Source of the DNA: Verrucomicrobia bacterium UBA6015
Lineage (GTDB): Bacteria > Verrucomicrobiota > Kiritimatiellia > UBA8416
DNA: 18,122 bases
Direction: 5' to 3'
NCBI GenBank assembly: GCA_002428045.1
Contig: DIZZ01000007.1
Span: 1,822 to 19,943 of the forward strand
Positions 1 to 7,101 of the stretch are shown piece after piece; position 1 is the first letter of the stretch; each line of letters begins with the position of its first letter. The position numbers and the translations under genes were made by a program. The notes below the pieces were generated by a model. The model ran no database searches, was not told the DNA's origin, and saw nothing but the letters and a program-made list of their open reading frames with translations.

Positions 1-351
1 GACCTTCAGGACCGTTTGATTGACTATGCGGTTCGGATCATCAAGCTTTCTGAAGTGTTGCCTGAGACAAGGGTTGGCAAGCATATTTCGTCGCAGATTC
101 TGAGGAGTGGAACATCTCCAGCCCCGAATTATGGAGAAGCGCAAAGTGCCGAATCACCGGCTGATTTTGTTCATAAACTCAAGATTGCTTTGAAAGAACT
201 GCGAGAAACCGAGATATGGCTCAAGATTATCATGAGAGCACAGATGGTTAAGCCTGCCGTTTTGGTGGAACCGCTTCTTCAAGAGACCGATGAGTTGATT
301 GCCATTTTGTTCAAGAGCGTTGAGACCGCGAATAAGAACAAGTCGAGGTAG
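1..351 (+). CDS. Four-helix-bundle protein (TIGR02436 / 23S rRNA intervening-sequence-protein-like), 5' partial
   Basis: The frame is open to the left edge (it reads DLQDRLIDYAVRIIKL from base 1), so the true start lies upstream and the TTG at 16 is not the start. The visible 116 residues are nearly the full length of this roughly 120-residue family. The family hallmark is clear: RSGTSPAPNYGEAQSAES, then a second helix with HKLKIALKELRET and a C-terminal helix. Members fold as small all-helical bundles that form pentamers. They were first seen encoded within intervening sequences of spirochaete 23S rRNA, but most copies, like this one, stand alone, and their molecular role is unknown. The protein is probably cytoplasmic, with no signal or membrane segment. 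The gene is followed within 20 bp by a TTGGATATT repeat and is separated from the tad operon by 80 bp, so it looks unrelated to that operon. Confidence 0.88.
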   Translation, partial: DLQDRLIDYAVRIIKLSEVLPETRVGKHISSQILRSGTSPAPNYGEAQSAESPADFVHKLKIALKELRETEIWLKIIMRAQMVKPAVLVEPLLQETDELIAILFKSVETANKNKSR

Positions 352-364
352 CACTTTCTTTTTT

Positions 365-400
365 GGAAATTGGATATTCCTTGTTGGTTGTTGGATATTG
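365..400. repeat. TTGGATATT dispersed repeat, copy 1
   Basis: Two copies of TTGGATATT (370-378 and 391-399) flank CCTTGTTGGTTG in the 80-bp gap after the four-helix-bundle gene. The reverse complement matches the tandem AACCAATATCCAAC units at 14700-14727. A similar string in two unrelated spacers of one window points to a dispersed repeat family. Its function is not known. Confidence 0.5.
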
Positions 401-420
401 AGAACGATGGAGAATAAAAA

Positions 421-426
421 AGGAGG
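421..426 (+). promoter_or_regulatory. Ribosome binding site of cpaC
   Basis: AGGAGG lies 5 bases upstream of the ATG at 432. It is a near-perfect Shine-Dalgarno sequence and fixes the start of the first operon gene. I could not pick a convincing sigma-70 promoter in the short 352-420 gap. Confidence 0.75.
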
Positions 427-431
427 ATGAG

Positions 432-2012
432 ATGAGACGGTATGTGATGGCGATGGTTCTGGTTTTGGCGGCGGTCTGCGGGGCGCGTGCGCAGCAGCCG
501 GTGTCGGTGGCCGAGGGGAGTTCTGTGACTGTGGATTCGGCGTTTGCCGTGAGCCAGTATGATGTGGCGGACCGGACGGTCCTGAGTGTGAGTCTGCTGG
601 GGCAGCGGCAGATCCTGCTGCAGGGGCTCAAGGCGGGGACGACGACGGTGACGCTGTCCGGTGCCGGAGGCGAGAACCGGGTGATCGAGGCTCGCGTGAG
701 CAAGAATGTCACCGACCTGATTCGGAACATCACGGTGGCCTTGGACGATATTCCCGAGGTCGAGGTGGTGCAGGCGGGGGATAAAGTTCTCGTGAGGGGC
801 GTGCTCGCCAGTATGGCCAACCGCAACCAGGTCAAGAAGATTGTCGCCGCCTTTGGCGATCAGGTCCTGGATTTGACGACACTGGAGATGCCGCCCGAGT
901 TGCTGGTCAATCTGCGCGAAGGGCTCCGCAAGGCTAACTTCAAGGTGGCGGACGAGGCGGGCTCGGCGGATTCGAACAAGCCGGGGACGCTGACCGTCAA
1001 CGGGTCGGGTAATATGGTGTATGTGTCGGGCGCGGTCTATAGTCCCGATGATGCGGCAAGGGTTAATGAAATTGTCGCGGGACAACGCTGGCTTGTGGTA
1101 AAGACGGAGAAAGAGGATCCCGGTGCGATTGATAAATATGTTGCCAGCATCAATGTCTCGGTGGTTCCCCTGATGCTCGAGGTGGATGTCGCCTTTATCT
1201 CGGTGAGCGAGGAGGAGAACAAGAAAATCGGTGTGAACCTGCTGGATGCAGGGCTGATGACGATTGATCTGGGCGGGGCGATTATCGGGGATGCCGCTGG
1301 CCGGGCCAGTTCCGGCAGTGGGTGGACGAAGACCGATGGGGTACGGACGCAGGACCCGAAGGTTTCTACACGGGAACGCTCAGGGAATCAGGGCGAGTCG
1401 CTGACATACAAGGTGGCCACCGATCTCTCGGGCACGCTTCGTTTCTTTACACAGGAGAATCCCAGCCGTGTGATTCACCGGGGACAGTTGCATTTCCGCA
1501 ATGGCTCGCCGGAATGGCGGCAGTTGCATAGTGGCGGCACGCTGAAGGTCCGGTTGACCTCCGAGCGCGATGCCAAAATGGAGGATATCGATTATGGGTT
1601 CATCCTGAAGGCCAAGGGGGGGTTGAAGAATGCCGATACCGCCTCGCTGGAGGTGGAGTTCGAGCTGAGTACGCCTTCGCAGATGCCGGGCTCCGAGGAT
1701 TATGATATTCGCCGCGATCGCGTAAACACCTCGGTTGACTGCCCGGTGGGCAACACCATGGTGCTGGGCGGGGCCAACTCGCTGCTCGATAGTGTCGATG
1801 TAAAGGGCACGCCCTTCCTGAAGAACATCCCGCTGCTGCGGAATCTTTTCTCGGAAAAGACCAGTGGCCGGACGGATTCGAAAATGCTGATTCTGGTCAG
1901 TCCGCATATTGCCAGCGATATGGGATCGGCGGCACCGGTCTCGGCCGGGAATGCTGCGATTATCGAGATGAGTGAGAAACCGGCGGCGGAGCGTATGCAG
2001 GATCGTCGTTGA
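432..2012 (+). CDS. cpaC: Tad/Flp-type outer-membrane secretin (CpaC/RcpA family)
   Basis: This is the outer-membrane channel subunit of a Tad-type pilus or secretion system. Residues 1-20 are a signal peptide (basic start, hydrophobic core, cleavage near ARA/QQ). Next comes the secretin-type N-terminal domain (about 22-90, with the LLQGLKAGTTTVTL signature), then a BON-like segment (about 93-150). The secretin core runs from PLMLEVDVAFI (about 246) to the classic ending GTPFLKNIPLLRNLF (from about 459) and SKMLILVSPHIA. The 526-residue length is normal for CpaC. A Gly/Ser-rich stretch near 285-310 interrupts the core and is probably a loop. The start is set by AGGAGG 5 bases upstream. It is the first gene of a six-gene operon, and its stop overlaps or closely abuts the FHA-cpaF start. 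Homologues are also annotated as type II/III secretion system proteins. Confidence 0.93.
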   Translation: MRRYVMAMVLVLAAVCGARAQQPVSVAEGSSVTVDSAFAVSQYDVADRTVLSVSLLGQRQILLQGLKAGTTTVTLSGAGGENRVIEARVSKNVTDLIRNITVALDDIPEVEVVQAGDKVLVRGVLASMANRNQVKKIVAAFGDQVLDLTTLEMPPELLVNLREGLRKANFKVADEAGSADSNKPGTLTVNGSGNMVYVSGAVYSPDDAARVNEIVAGQRWLVVKTEKEDPGAIDKYVASINVSVVPLMLEVDVAFISVSEEENKKIGVNLLDAGLMTIDLGGAIIGDAAGRASSGSGWTKTDGVRTQDPKVSTRERSGNQGESLTYKVATDLSGTLRFFTQENPSRVIHRGQLHFRNGSPEWRQLHSGGTLKVRLTSERDAKMEDIDYGFILKAKGGLKNADTASLEVEFELSTPSQMPGSEDYDIRRDRVNTSVDCPVGNTMVLGGANSLLDSVDVKGTPFLKNIPLLRNLFSEKTSGRTDSKMLILVSPHIASDMGSAAPVSAGNAAIIEMSEKPAAERMQDRR

Positions 2013-2029
2013 TCGGGGGCGTTGGTGGT

Positions 2030-3775
2030 ATGGATGCAGCAGTGAATAACATCATCGGGTTGCTGGTGAAATCAAGCCCCGACGCGCAGATGATCGGCAA
2101 GACGATTGCGGTTTCGCGGTTTCCGCTGACCCTTGGGCGCAGCGGCGGCACGTGCGACCAGTGTCTTGAGGATCCGCGGGTGTCGCGCCAGCATCTGGAA
2201 ATCAGCCTGGTTGACGGGGCTCCCGTCTGTCGCGATATGGGCAGCACGCACGGGGTGCTGCTCAACGGGGGCAAGCTGGAAGGCAGCCGACCGCTTGCGG
2301 GGGGGGATGTCATCCTCATCGGCGGCACGCAGTTGCTGGTGGTCCTGAACGCGGCGGTGCCGACATCCGGACCGGCGGCCCCGGCGGCGGCTTCTGGAGC
2401 GGCGACGCCAGCCCCGAAGGCATCGGCCGGCGACCGGAACGATAGTCTGTTGTCGCGGTTCTATGCCGATGATGCGCAGGCGTTCAAGCAGATGGTGAAC
2501 GATGAGATCCTGTCGCGGTTGAAGCAGAGCACGGGGATTGCGGGGAGCCGCGTGAAGGATGCCGAGTTCCGCGATAAGGTGACGGCGATGCTGGATACCG
2601 TGATCGAGGAGCGCTGGTACCAGGCCCCGCATGATATTGAACGCGATGCGCTCAGACAGTTGTTGCTCTATGACCTGCTGTCGTTCGGTCCGATCACGCC
2701 GTATCTGGAAGATCCCTCGGTCAACGAGATCATGGTCAACGGACCGGACCGGGTCTTTGTCGAGCGCAAGGGGCGGCTGGAGGAGACCCGCTGCCGGTTT
2801 TCCTGTAATGCGCATGTCATGACGGTCATCCAGCGGATCGTCGAGCCGCTCGGGCGGCGGGTGGACGAATCCAGCCCGCGGGTGGATGCCCGCCTGCCGG
2901 ATGGATCGCGCGTGAATGCCATCATTTCCCCGATCGCCATTGACGGGCCGTCCATCACCATCCGCAAATTCTCCAAGGAGCGGTTCAAGGGGGAGGATTT
3001 GCTCAAGTTCGGCAGTCTGACGCCGGGGATGCTCCAATTTCTGCGGGAGGTGGTGCGCTCGCGCCAGAATGTGATCGTTTCGGGGGGGACCGGCTCGGGC
3101 AAGACGACCTTACTGAATGTGCTGTCGCATTCCATCCCGCTCGATGAGCGGATTGTGACCATCGAGGACTCGGCCGAACTGCAGCTCAACCATCGCAACC
3201 TGGTGCGGCTGGAGTCGCGTCCGCCTAATCTGGAAGGCAAAGGCGAGGTGACCATCCGGGATCTGGTGATCAACAGCTTGCGTATGCGGCCGGACCGGAT
3301 CATCGTGGGTGAATGTCGCAGCCGCGAGGCGTTCGATATGTTGCAGGCCATGAATACCGGGCATGACGGGTCGTTGACGACGGTGCATGCCAACACCCCC
3401 CGGGATGCGCTCCTGCGCCTGGAGAACATGGTCATGATGGCAGGGTTCGACCTGCCGGTGGTCGCGATCCGCGAGCAGGTGGCCTCGGCGGTTGACATCA
3501 TCGTCCAGCAGACCCGCATGGTGGATGGCGGACGGCGCATCACCCAGATCTCGGAGGTCACCGGCCGCGAGGGGGATGTGATCACGATGCAGGATATCTT
3601 CTTCTTCAAGCAGACCGGGCTCTCCCGGTATGAGGACAACAAGATAAGGGTTGAAGGGTATTACGAGGCCACCGGCAACATCCCGGCGTTTGTCGAGGAG
3701 ATGAAGCGAACCGGGGATCTGAATATCGACCTATCCATCTTCAAGGCATCCCGGGAGGAGAGTCTGCGCGTATGA
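2030..3775 (+). CDS. cpaF: FHA domain fused to CpaF/TadA secretion ATPase
   Basis: This is the hexameric motor ATPase of the Tad machine and acts at the cytoplasmic face of the inner membrane. Residues about 15-110 are an FHA domain (GRS 36-38, SRQH 52-55, GSTHG 71-75), followed by an Ala/Pro linker and the CpaF domain. Walker A GGTGSGKTT is at 352-360 (Lys358), the Asp box TIEDSAELQL follows, the Walker B-like RIIVGE ends at Glu428, and the His box reads HDGSLTTVHANTPRDAL. The catalytic set looks complete. Plain CpaF proteins lack the FHA domain; the fusion implies recruitment by a phosphothreonine partner, which is inference. In the FHA domain the usual Asn of the last loop is His (GSTHGV). 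Start choice: ATG 2030 is used, but TTG 2009 in the same frame has AGGA 6 bases upstream and a 4-base overlap with the cpaC stop, so it is a real alternative. The gene overlaps tadB by 4 bases. Confidence 0.93.
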   Translation: MDAAVNNIIGLLVKSSPDAQMIGKTIAVSRFPLTLGRSGGTCDQCLEDPRVSRQHLEISLVDGAPVCRDMGSTHGVLLNGGKLEGSRPLAGGDVILIGGTQLLVVLNAAVPTSGPAAPAAASGAATPAPKASAGDRNDSLLSRFYADDAQAFKQMVNDEILSRLKQSTGIAGSRVKDAEFRDKVTAMLDTVIEERWYQAPHDIERDALRQLLLYDLLSFGPITPYLEDPSVNEIMVNGPDRVFVERKGRLEETRCRFSCNAHVMTVIQRIVEPLGRRVDESSPRVDARLPDGSRVNAIISPIAIDGPSITIRKFSKERFKGEDLLKFGSLTPGMLQFLREVVRSRQNVIVSGGTGSGKTTLLNVLSHSIPLDERIVTIEDSAELQLNHRNLVRLESRPPNLEGKGEVTIRDLVINSLRMRPDRIIVGECRSREAFDMLQAMNTGHDGSLTTVHANTPRDALLRLENMVMMAGFDLPVVAIREQVASAVDIIVQQTRMVDGGRRITQISEVTGREGDVITMQDIFFFKQTGLSRYEDNKIRVEGYYEATGNIPAFVEEMKRTGDLNIDLSIFKASREESLRV

Positions 3776-4587
3776 TGTCATCCAGTCTGTTTGTGAAGTT
3801 ATGCACCTTCGGGGCCATTTTCTGTTTTGCCTTCTGGTTGCTCCGGCTGACGCATGCCGCCGGTGGGGCCTCGGTGGGGGCGCGGCTCCGCTGGAGTGTG
3901 GCCTTCGTGCTGGCGGTGATCCTGGCTTCGTTCTGGGTCGGTAGCGGCCGGTCGGATTTCCTCACGCTCTTCTCTCTGATCGGGGTGGGCGGATTGCTGC
4001 TGGTGTGCATCCCGAAATGGATGCAGGTGCGCCGGAAAAAGGAGCGGGCGGATGCCTTCCGGCGCGGGTTGGTCGAACTGACGGTGAGTCTGGCAAACGG
4101 TCTGCGGGGGGGCGGTGCCATGGGGCAGACGCTGACGCGCGTGGTCCGGGATATGCGGGGGGTGGTGGCGGAAGAGTTGAACCAGCTTCTTGATGAACAC
4201 CGGGTGGGCGTGGATTTCGCCACGGGTTTTGACAACCTCCGCAAGCGTATGCCCAGCGAGGACATGGCCCTGCTGGCCATGGCCGTGAAGCTCACCTTGT
4301 CGACCGGTGGCAGTCTGGCCGAGGTGCTGGAGAAGATGACCGGTATGATGCGCGAGCGCAACGAATTCGATGAGCGCTTGAAAACCATGACCGCCCAGGG
4401 GCGCTTCGAGGCGATTGCCATGGGGCTGGCACCGGTCGCCGCCTTCCTGGTGCTTTTCCTGATTGACCGTTCCATGGTGGAGCCGCTTTACACGACCACG
4501 ACCGGCCAGATGGCGATCGGCGTGGTGCTGGTGCTCGAGGCCTTCGGGTTTTATTTCATCAACAAGATTGTAACGATTGAGGTCTAG
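3772..4587 (+). CDS. tadB: TadB-type inner-membrane platform protein (T2SS F family)
   Basis: This is one of the two inner-membrane platform proteins on which the CpaF motor acts. The N-terminus has three hydrophobic stretches (about residues 8-24, 39-57 and 63-82). A cytoplasmic T2SSF domain follows (about 88-225; RADAFRRGLVELTVSLANGL, then TLSTGGSLAEVLEKM), and two C-terminal membrane helices end in FINKIVTIEV. The 271-residue length fits TadB. The start ATG overlaps the cpaF stop (ATGA), with GGGAGGAG about 11 bases upstream; a second in-frame ATG follows directly. tadC begins 3 bases after the stop, so translation of cpaF-tadB-tadC is probably coupled. The assignment as TadB rather than TadC rests on gene order and topology. 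Confidence 0.9.
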   Translation: MMSSSLFVKLCTFGAIFCFAFWLLRLTHAAGGASVGARLRWSVAFVLAVILASFWVGSGRSDFLTLFSLIGVGGLLLVCIPKWMQVRRKKERADAFRRGLVELTVSLANGLRGGGAMGQTLTRVVRDMRGVVAEELNQLLDEHRVGVDFATGFDNLRKRMPSEDMALLAMAVKLTLSTGGSLAEVLEKMTGMMRERNEFDERLKTMTAQGRFEAIAMGLAPVAAFLVLFLIDRSMVEPLYTTTTGQMAIGVVLVLEAFGFYFINKIVTIEV

Positions 4588-4590
4588 ACG

Positions 4591-5490
4591 ATGGATCGCT
4601 TGCTAATTCAGGGAATGTGCTTTGTCTCGGTCGTGCTGCTGGTCCTGGGGATCGAGCGGATCTATCGCGCCCGGACGTCGGGGCGGCCCATGCTCGAGAC
4701 AGGGACCGGAAAACCCGGGTTTTTTACCTGGTTCCAGGGGCCGATCGAGGTGCTGGGGGGGCTGCTGCTGCCCACGATGATGGCGTTGTCTCCCGCTCGG
4801 GAGGCCCTGATCCGGCGGACTTTGGTGACCGGCGGGGTTGACGAGTCGATCAGTCCGCTGCACATTCTCGGTGCACAGGCCTTTACGGCGTTGTGCGGGA
4901 TCGGCATCTGCCTGTTGATGCCGCTACTGGGTGGCGGGGAATGGGGGTGGATGCTGCTGGGCGGCGCTATTGTGGGGTTTGTGGGCTGGATGTACCCTTG
5001 GCTCTGGCTGCAGCGCCAGGCTGCGGATCGCAAGCTCATGATCAGCAAGCAGTTGCCCTATGCGCTCGACCTGCTGACCACGGCGGTGGAGGCGGGGCAG
5101 GATTTCGGGGCCGCCGTGCGGTACATTACCCGTAATGGCTTGACCGGTCCGCTCGGTGAGGAATTCGACCGTGTCTTGAGCGAGATTGACCTCGGGAACA
5201 GCAGGCAGGTGGCCTTGAGGAAAATGGCGGAACGGACGGATACGGATGAAAGTGCACAGTTTGCCTCCGCCGTGATCCAGAGTATTGAGACGGGGTCAAG
5301 TCTGAGTTCCACGCTGCGGATGCAGGCGCAGGATTTGCGGCGCTGCCGGTTCAACCGTGCCGAACAGCAGGCCGCGAAGGCCCCCTCGCTGATGATTATC
5401 CCCATGGCCCTGTTTATTGTGCCGGGGATCTTTATTATTGTCTTCACCCCGGTGATCATCAAGGTTATGCGGTCACTCGGGAAAATGTAA
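4591..5490 (+). CDS. tadC: TadC-type inner-membrane platform protein (T2SS F family)
   Basis: This is the second inner-membrane platform subunit, paired with TadB. It has an N-terminal helix (about 5-21) and two central helices (about 92-111 and 115-135). The T2SSF domain begins with the typical QLPYALDLLTTAVEAGQDF (about residue 152) and contains the ESAQFASAVIQSIETGSSLS helix pair. The C-terminal helix (IIPMALFIVPGIFIIVFTPV) completes the fold. At 299 residues it is the usual length for TadC. GAGG lies 8 bases upstream of the ATG. In most tad loci TadC is followed by tadD or tadG-like genes; here two FHA-membrane proteins follow instead, starting 24 bp downstream. Confidence 0.9.
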   Translation: MDRLLIQGMCFVSVVLLVLGIERIYRARTSGRPMLETGTGKPGFFTWFQGPIEVLGGLLLPTMMALSPAREALIRRTLVTGGVDESISPLHILGAQAFTALCGIGICLLMPLLGGGEWGWMLLGGAIVGFVGWMYPWLWLQRQAADRKLMISKQLPYALDLLTTAVEAGQDFGAAVRYITRNGLTGPLGEEFDRVLSEIDLGNSRQVALRKMAERTDTDESAQFASAVIQSIETGSSLSSTLRMQAQDLRRCRFNRAEQQAAKAPSLMIIPMALFIVPGIFIIVFTPVIIKVMRSLGKM

Positions 5491-5514
5491 GCGGACGGTT
5501 GTACGGAGAATTTC

Positions 5515-7095
5515 ATGAAAGAGCTGGTCATCACCTCGGGTTCGGGCGAAAGCCGGTATTCGCTCAATGTCGGTGACTGGATTGTCGGTCGCTCGCAGGA
5601 GGCCGATATCCGGGTTAATGATCCCCACGTCTCGGGCAGGCACGTCAGCCTGAAGGTGACGGGTGACGGGATCCGGGTGACCAATCTGAGTCGCCTGGGA
5701 AGCACCCTGAACAACACCCCGGTCACGCAGGATATCCCCTGGCCGGCGGCCACCGTGCTGCATCTGGCGAGCACGGCCTCCGCGATCTGGCGGGAAAAGG
5801 ATCTGGTGATCAGTCCGGCGCAGGCACCCGGTGCGGCGCGGGCGAACGGGGGCATGCCGACCGAGGCGCACACGGTTTTTGGCGATGCCGGAACGAAGGC
5901 CACGATCAGCAACCGGACCACCCAGGCGGTGGGTGCGGGCGAGACCCAGGCCCAGGGGGTTGAGGCCCCACGCTCCGCCCCGCCGCCGCCGCCAAGGACC
6001 GTTGCTGCGGGTGGAACCGATTTGCACGATGCCGAGGCCCCGCATACCAGCGCGTTGTACACCCGGCCGTTCGATCCTGCGGATATCCACAACCTGCGGG
6101 AGCGGATTCGTAAAAAACGGCAGAATAAATTTGTTGGCTTTGTCCTGGTCGCCCTAGTGCTGGCGGGGGTGCTGGCGTATGCCTGGCCGCGCCGTGCGCC
6201 GGTTGAAGTCGACGTGGGATGGACGAAGGATGCCCAGGGGGAATTTCTGGAGCAATATTATGATGCCCCTGGCGGGCGCTACCAGATCGTCGTCCCGAAG
6301 GCGTCCCCCCGTGTGCTGCGCGAGGAGGCCGGGATCAAGTGGATCCGTTGTGATGTCGGGCGCGATGCCAACATCCCCCTGCAGATCATGGTTGAGGATC
6401 GGACGGTGCCCGAGTATTGGAAATATACGCTAAGCGACCTGGTGGATCAATGGATGAAGTCGAAGTCGGGCTGGCTTTTCGATGATCCGCTCACGGAGGG
6501 TAATTTTATCGGGAAACGCAGCGGTCTTCCCTATGTCCTGGTGCGCTATACCCGGGTTGAAGAGGATGGTATCGAGTGGGTTGGAACCGTCTGGATATTC
6601 CGGTCCGGCTCGCAGTTGTCGGTTGTGCAGACCGAAACCCTTGGAGCTTTCCGGAACCGTATGGACTACTTGTTGAACGAGCAATACGTGGATGTTCCGC
6701 AAGATTTCGTCGATAACTACTGGGAACCGGTGGTTCCCGTGCAGCCGGGCAGTGCCAAAGCGCGGTTGGCCGAGGCGGTCGGTCTCGGGCTGGATCGTGA
6801 TGCCCCGGCGCATTGGTCTGCCGCGTTGGTGAAATTCCGTGAAGCGTTGACGCTGGCGGCAGCGGCCGGGGATGTGGATGTGTACACGGCGGCCACCCAG
6901 GCCCTTTTCAGGTTCCGCCAGAAACAGAAGGTCTATTATTTTGGGCAGCTCCTTTCGTTCCAGTCGGCTTGCGAGCGCAATGAACGCGACAAGGCCCTTG
7001 CAATCAAGAAGATCTGCGAGGTGGCCTTTTCCGATCCACAGGACGCACGGTTCAAGCGGATCCGCACGGAGAAAGATTGGCAATTGCCGGATTGA
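5515..7095 (+). CDS. FHA-domain single-pass membrane protein of the tad operon
   Basis: The protein probably links the Tad machine to a phosphoprotein partner; the exact role is unknown. Residues about 1-90 form an FHA domain (VGRS 24-27, SGRH 40-43). A Pro/Ala-rich linker follows (about 105-175, with a run of six Pro), then a basic RERIRKKRQNK stretch and one membrane helix (about 206-224). The positive-inside rule puts the FHA domain in the cytoplasm and the roughly 300-residue C-terminal part outside. That part has an alternating beta pattern (GTVWIFRSGSQLSVVQTET) faintly like DcrB/PsbP-type folds, which is a guess; its end is helical. The last FHA loop reads SRLGSTLNN, so the usual Asn-Gly is missing. 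GGAG lies 6 bases before the ATG. It sits 24 bp after tadC and 6 bp before the next FHA gene, within one operon. Confidence 0.85.
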   Translation: MKELVITSGSGESRYSLNVGDWIVGRSQEADIRVNDPHVSGRHVSLKVTGDGIRVTNLSRLGSTLNNTPVTQDIPWPAATVLHLASTASAIWREKDLVISPAQAPGAARANGGMPTEAHTVFGDAGTKATISNRTTQAVGAGETQAQGVEAPRSAPPPPPRTVAAGGTDLHDAEAPHTSALYTRPFDPADIHNLRERIRKKRQNKFVGFVLVALVLAGVLAYAWPRRAPVEVDVGWTKDAQGEFLEQYYDAPGGRYQIVVPKASPRVLREEAGIKWIRCDVGRDANIPLQIMVEDRTVPEYWKYTLSDLVDQWMKSKSGWLFDDPLTEGNFIGKRSGLPYVLVRYTRVEEDGIEWVGTVWIFRSGSQLSVVQTETLGAFRNRMDYLLNEQYVDVPQDFVDNYWEPVVPVQPGSAKARLAEAVGLGLDRDAPAHWSAALVKFREALTLAAAAGDVDVYTAATQALFRFRQKQKVYYFGQLLSFQSACERNERDKALAIKKICEVAFSDPQDARFKRIRTEKDWQLPD

Positions 7096-7101
7096 GGAAC
7101 C

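Noticed and set aside
16..18. TTG at 16 as the start of the four-helix-bundle gene
   Set aside because: Family-typical residues (DLQDR) are encoded directly upstream to base 1, so the gene begins outside the window.
279..1085. 268-residue minus-strand frame over the start of cpaC
   Set aside because: Shadow of the secretin N-terminus and of the TTGGATATT repeat; no ribosome site or domain.
5058..6092. 344-residue minus-strand frame across tadC and the FHA gene
   Set aside because: It crosses two real plus-strand genes and their spacer and has low-complexity composition.
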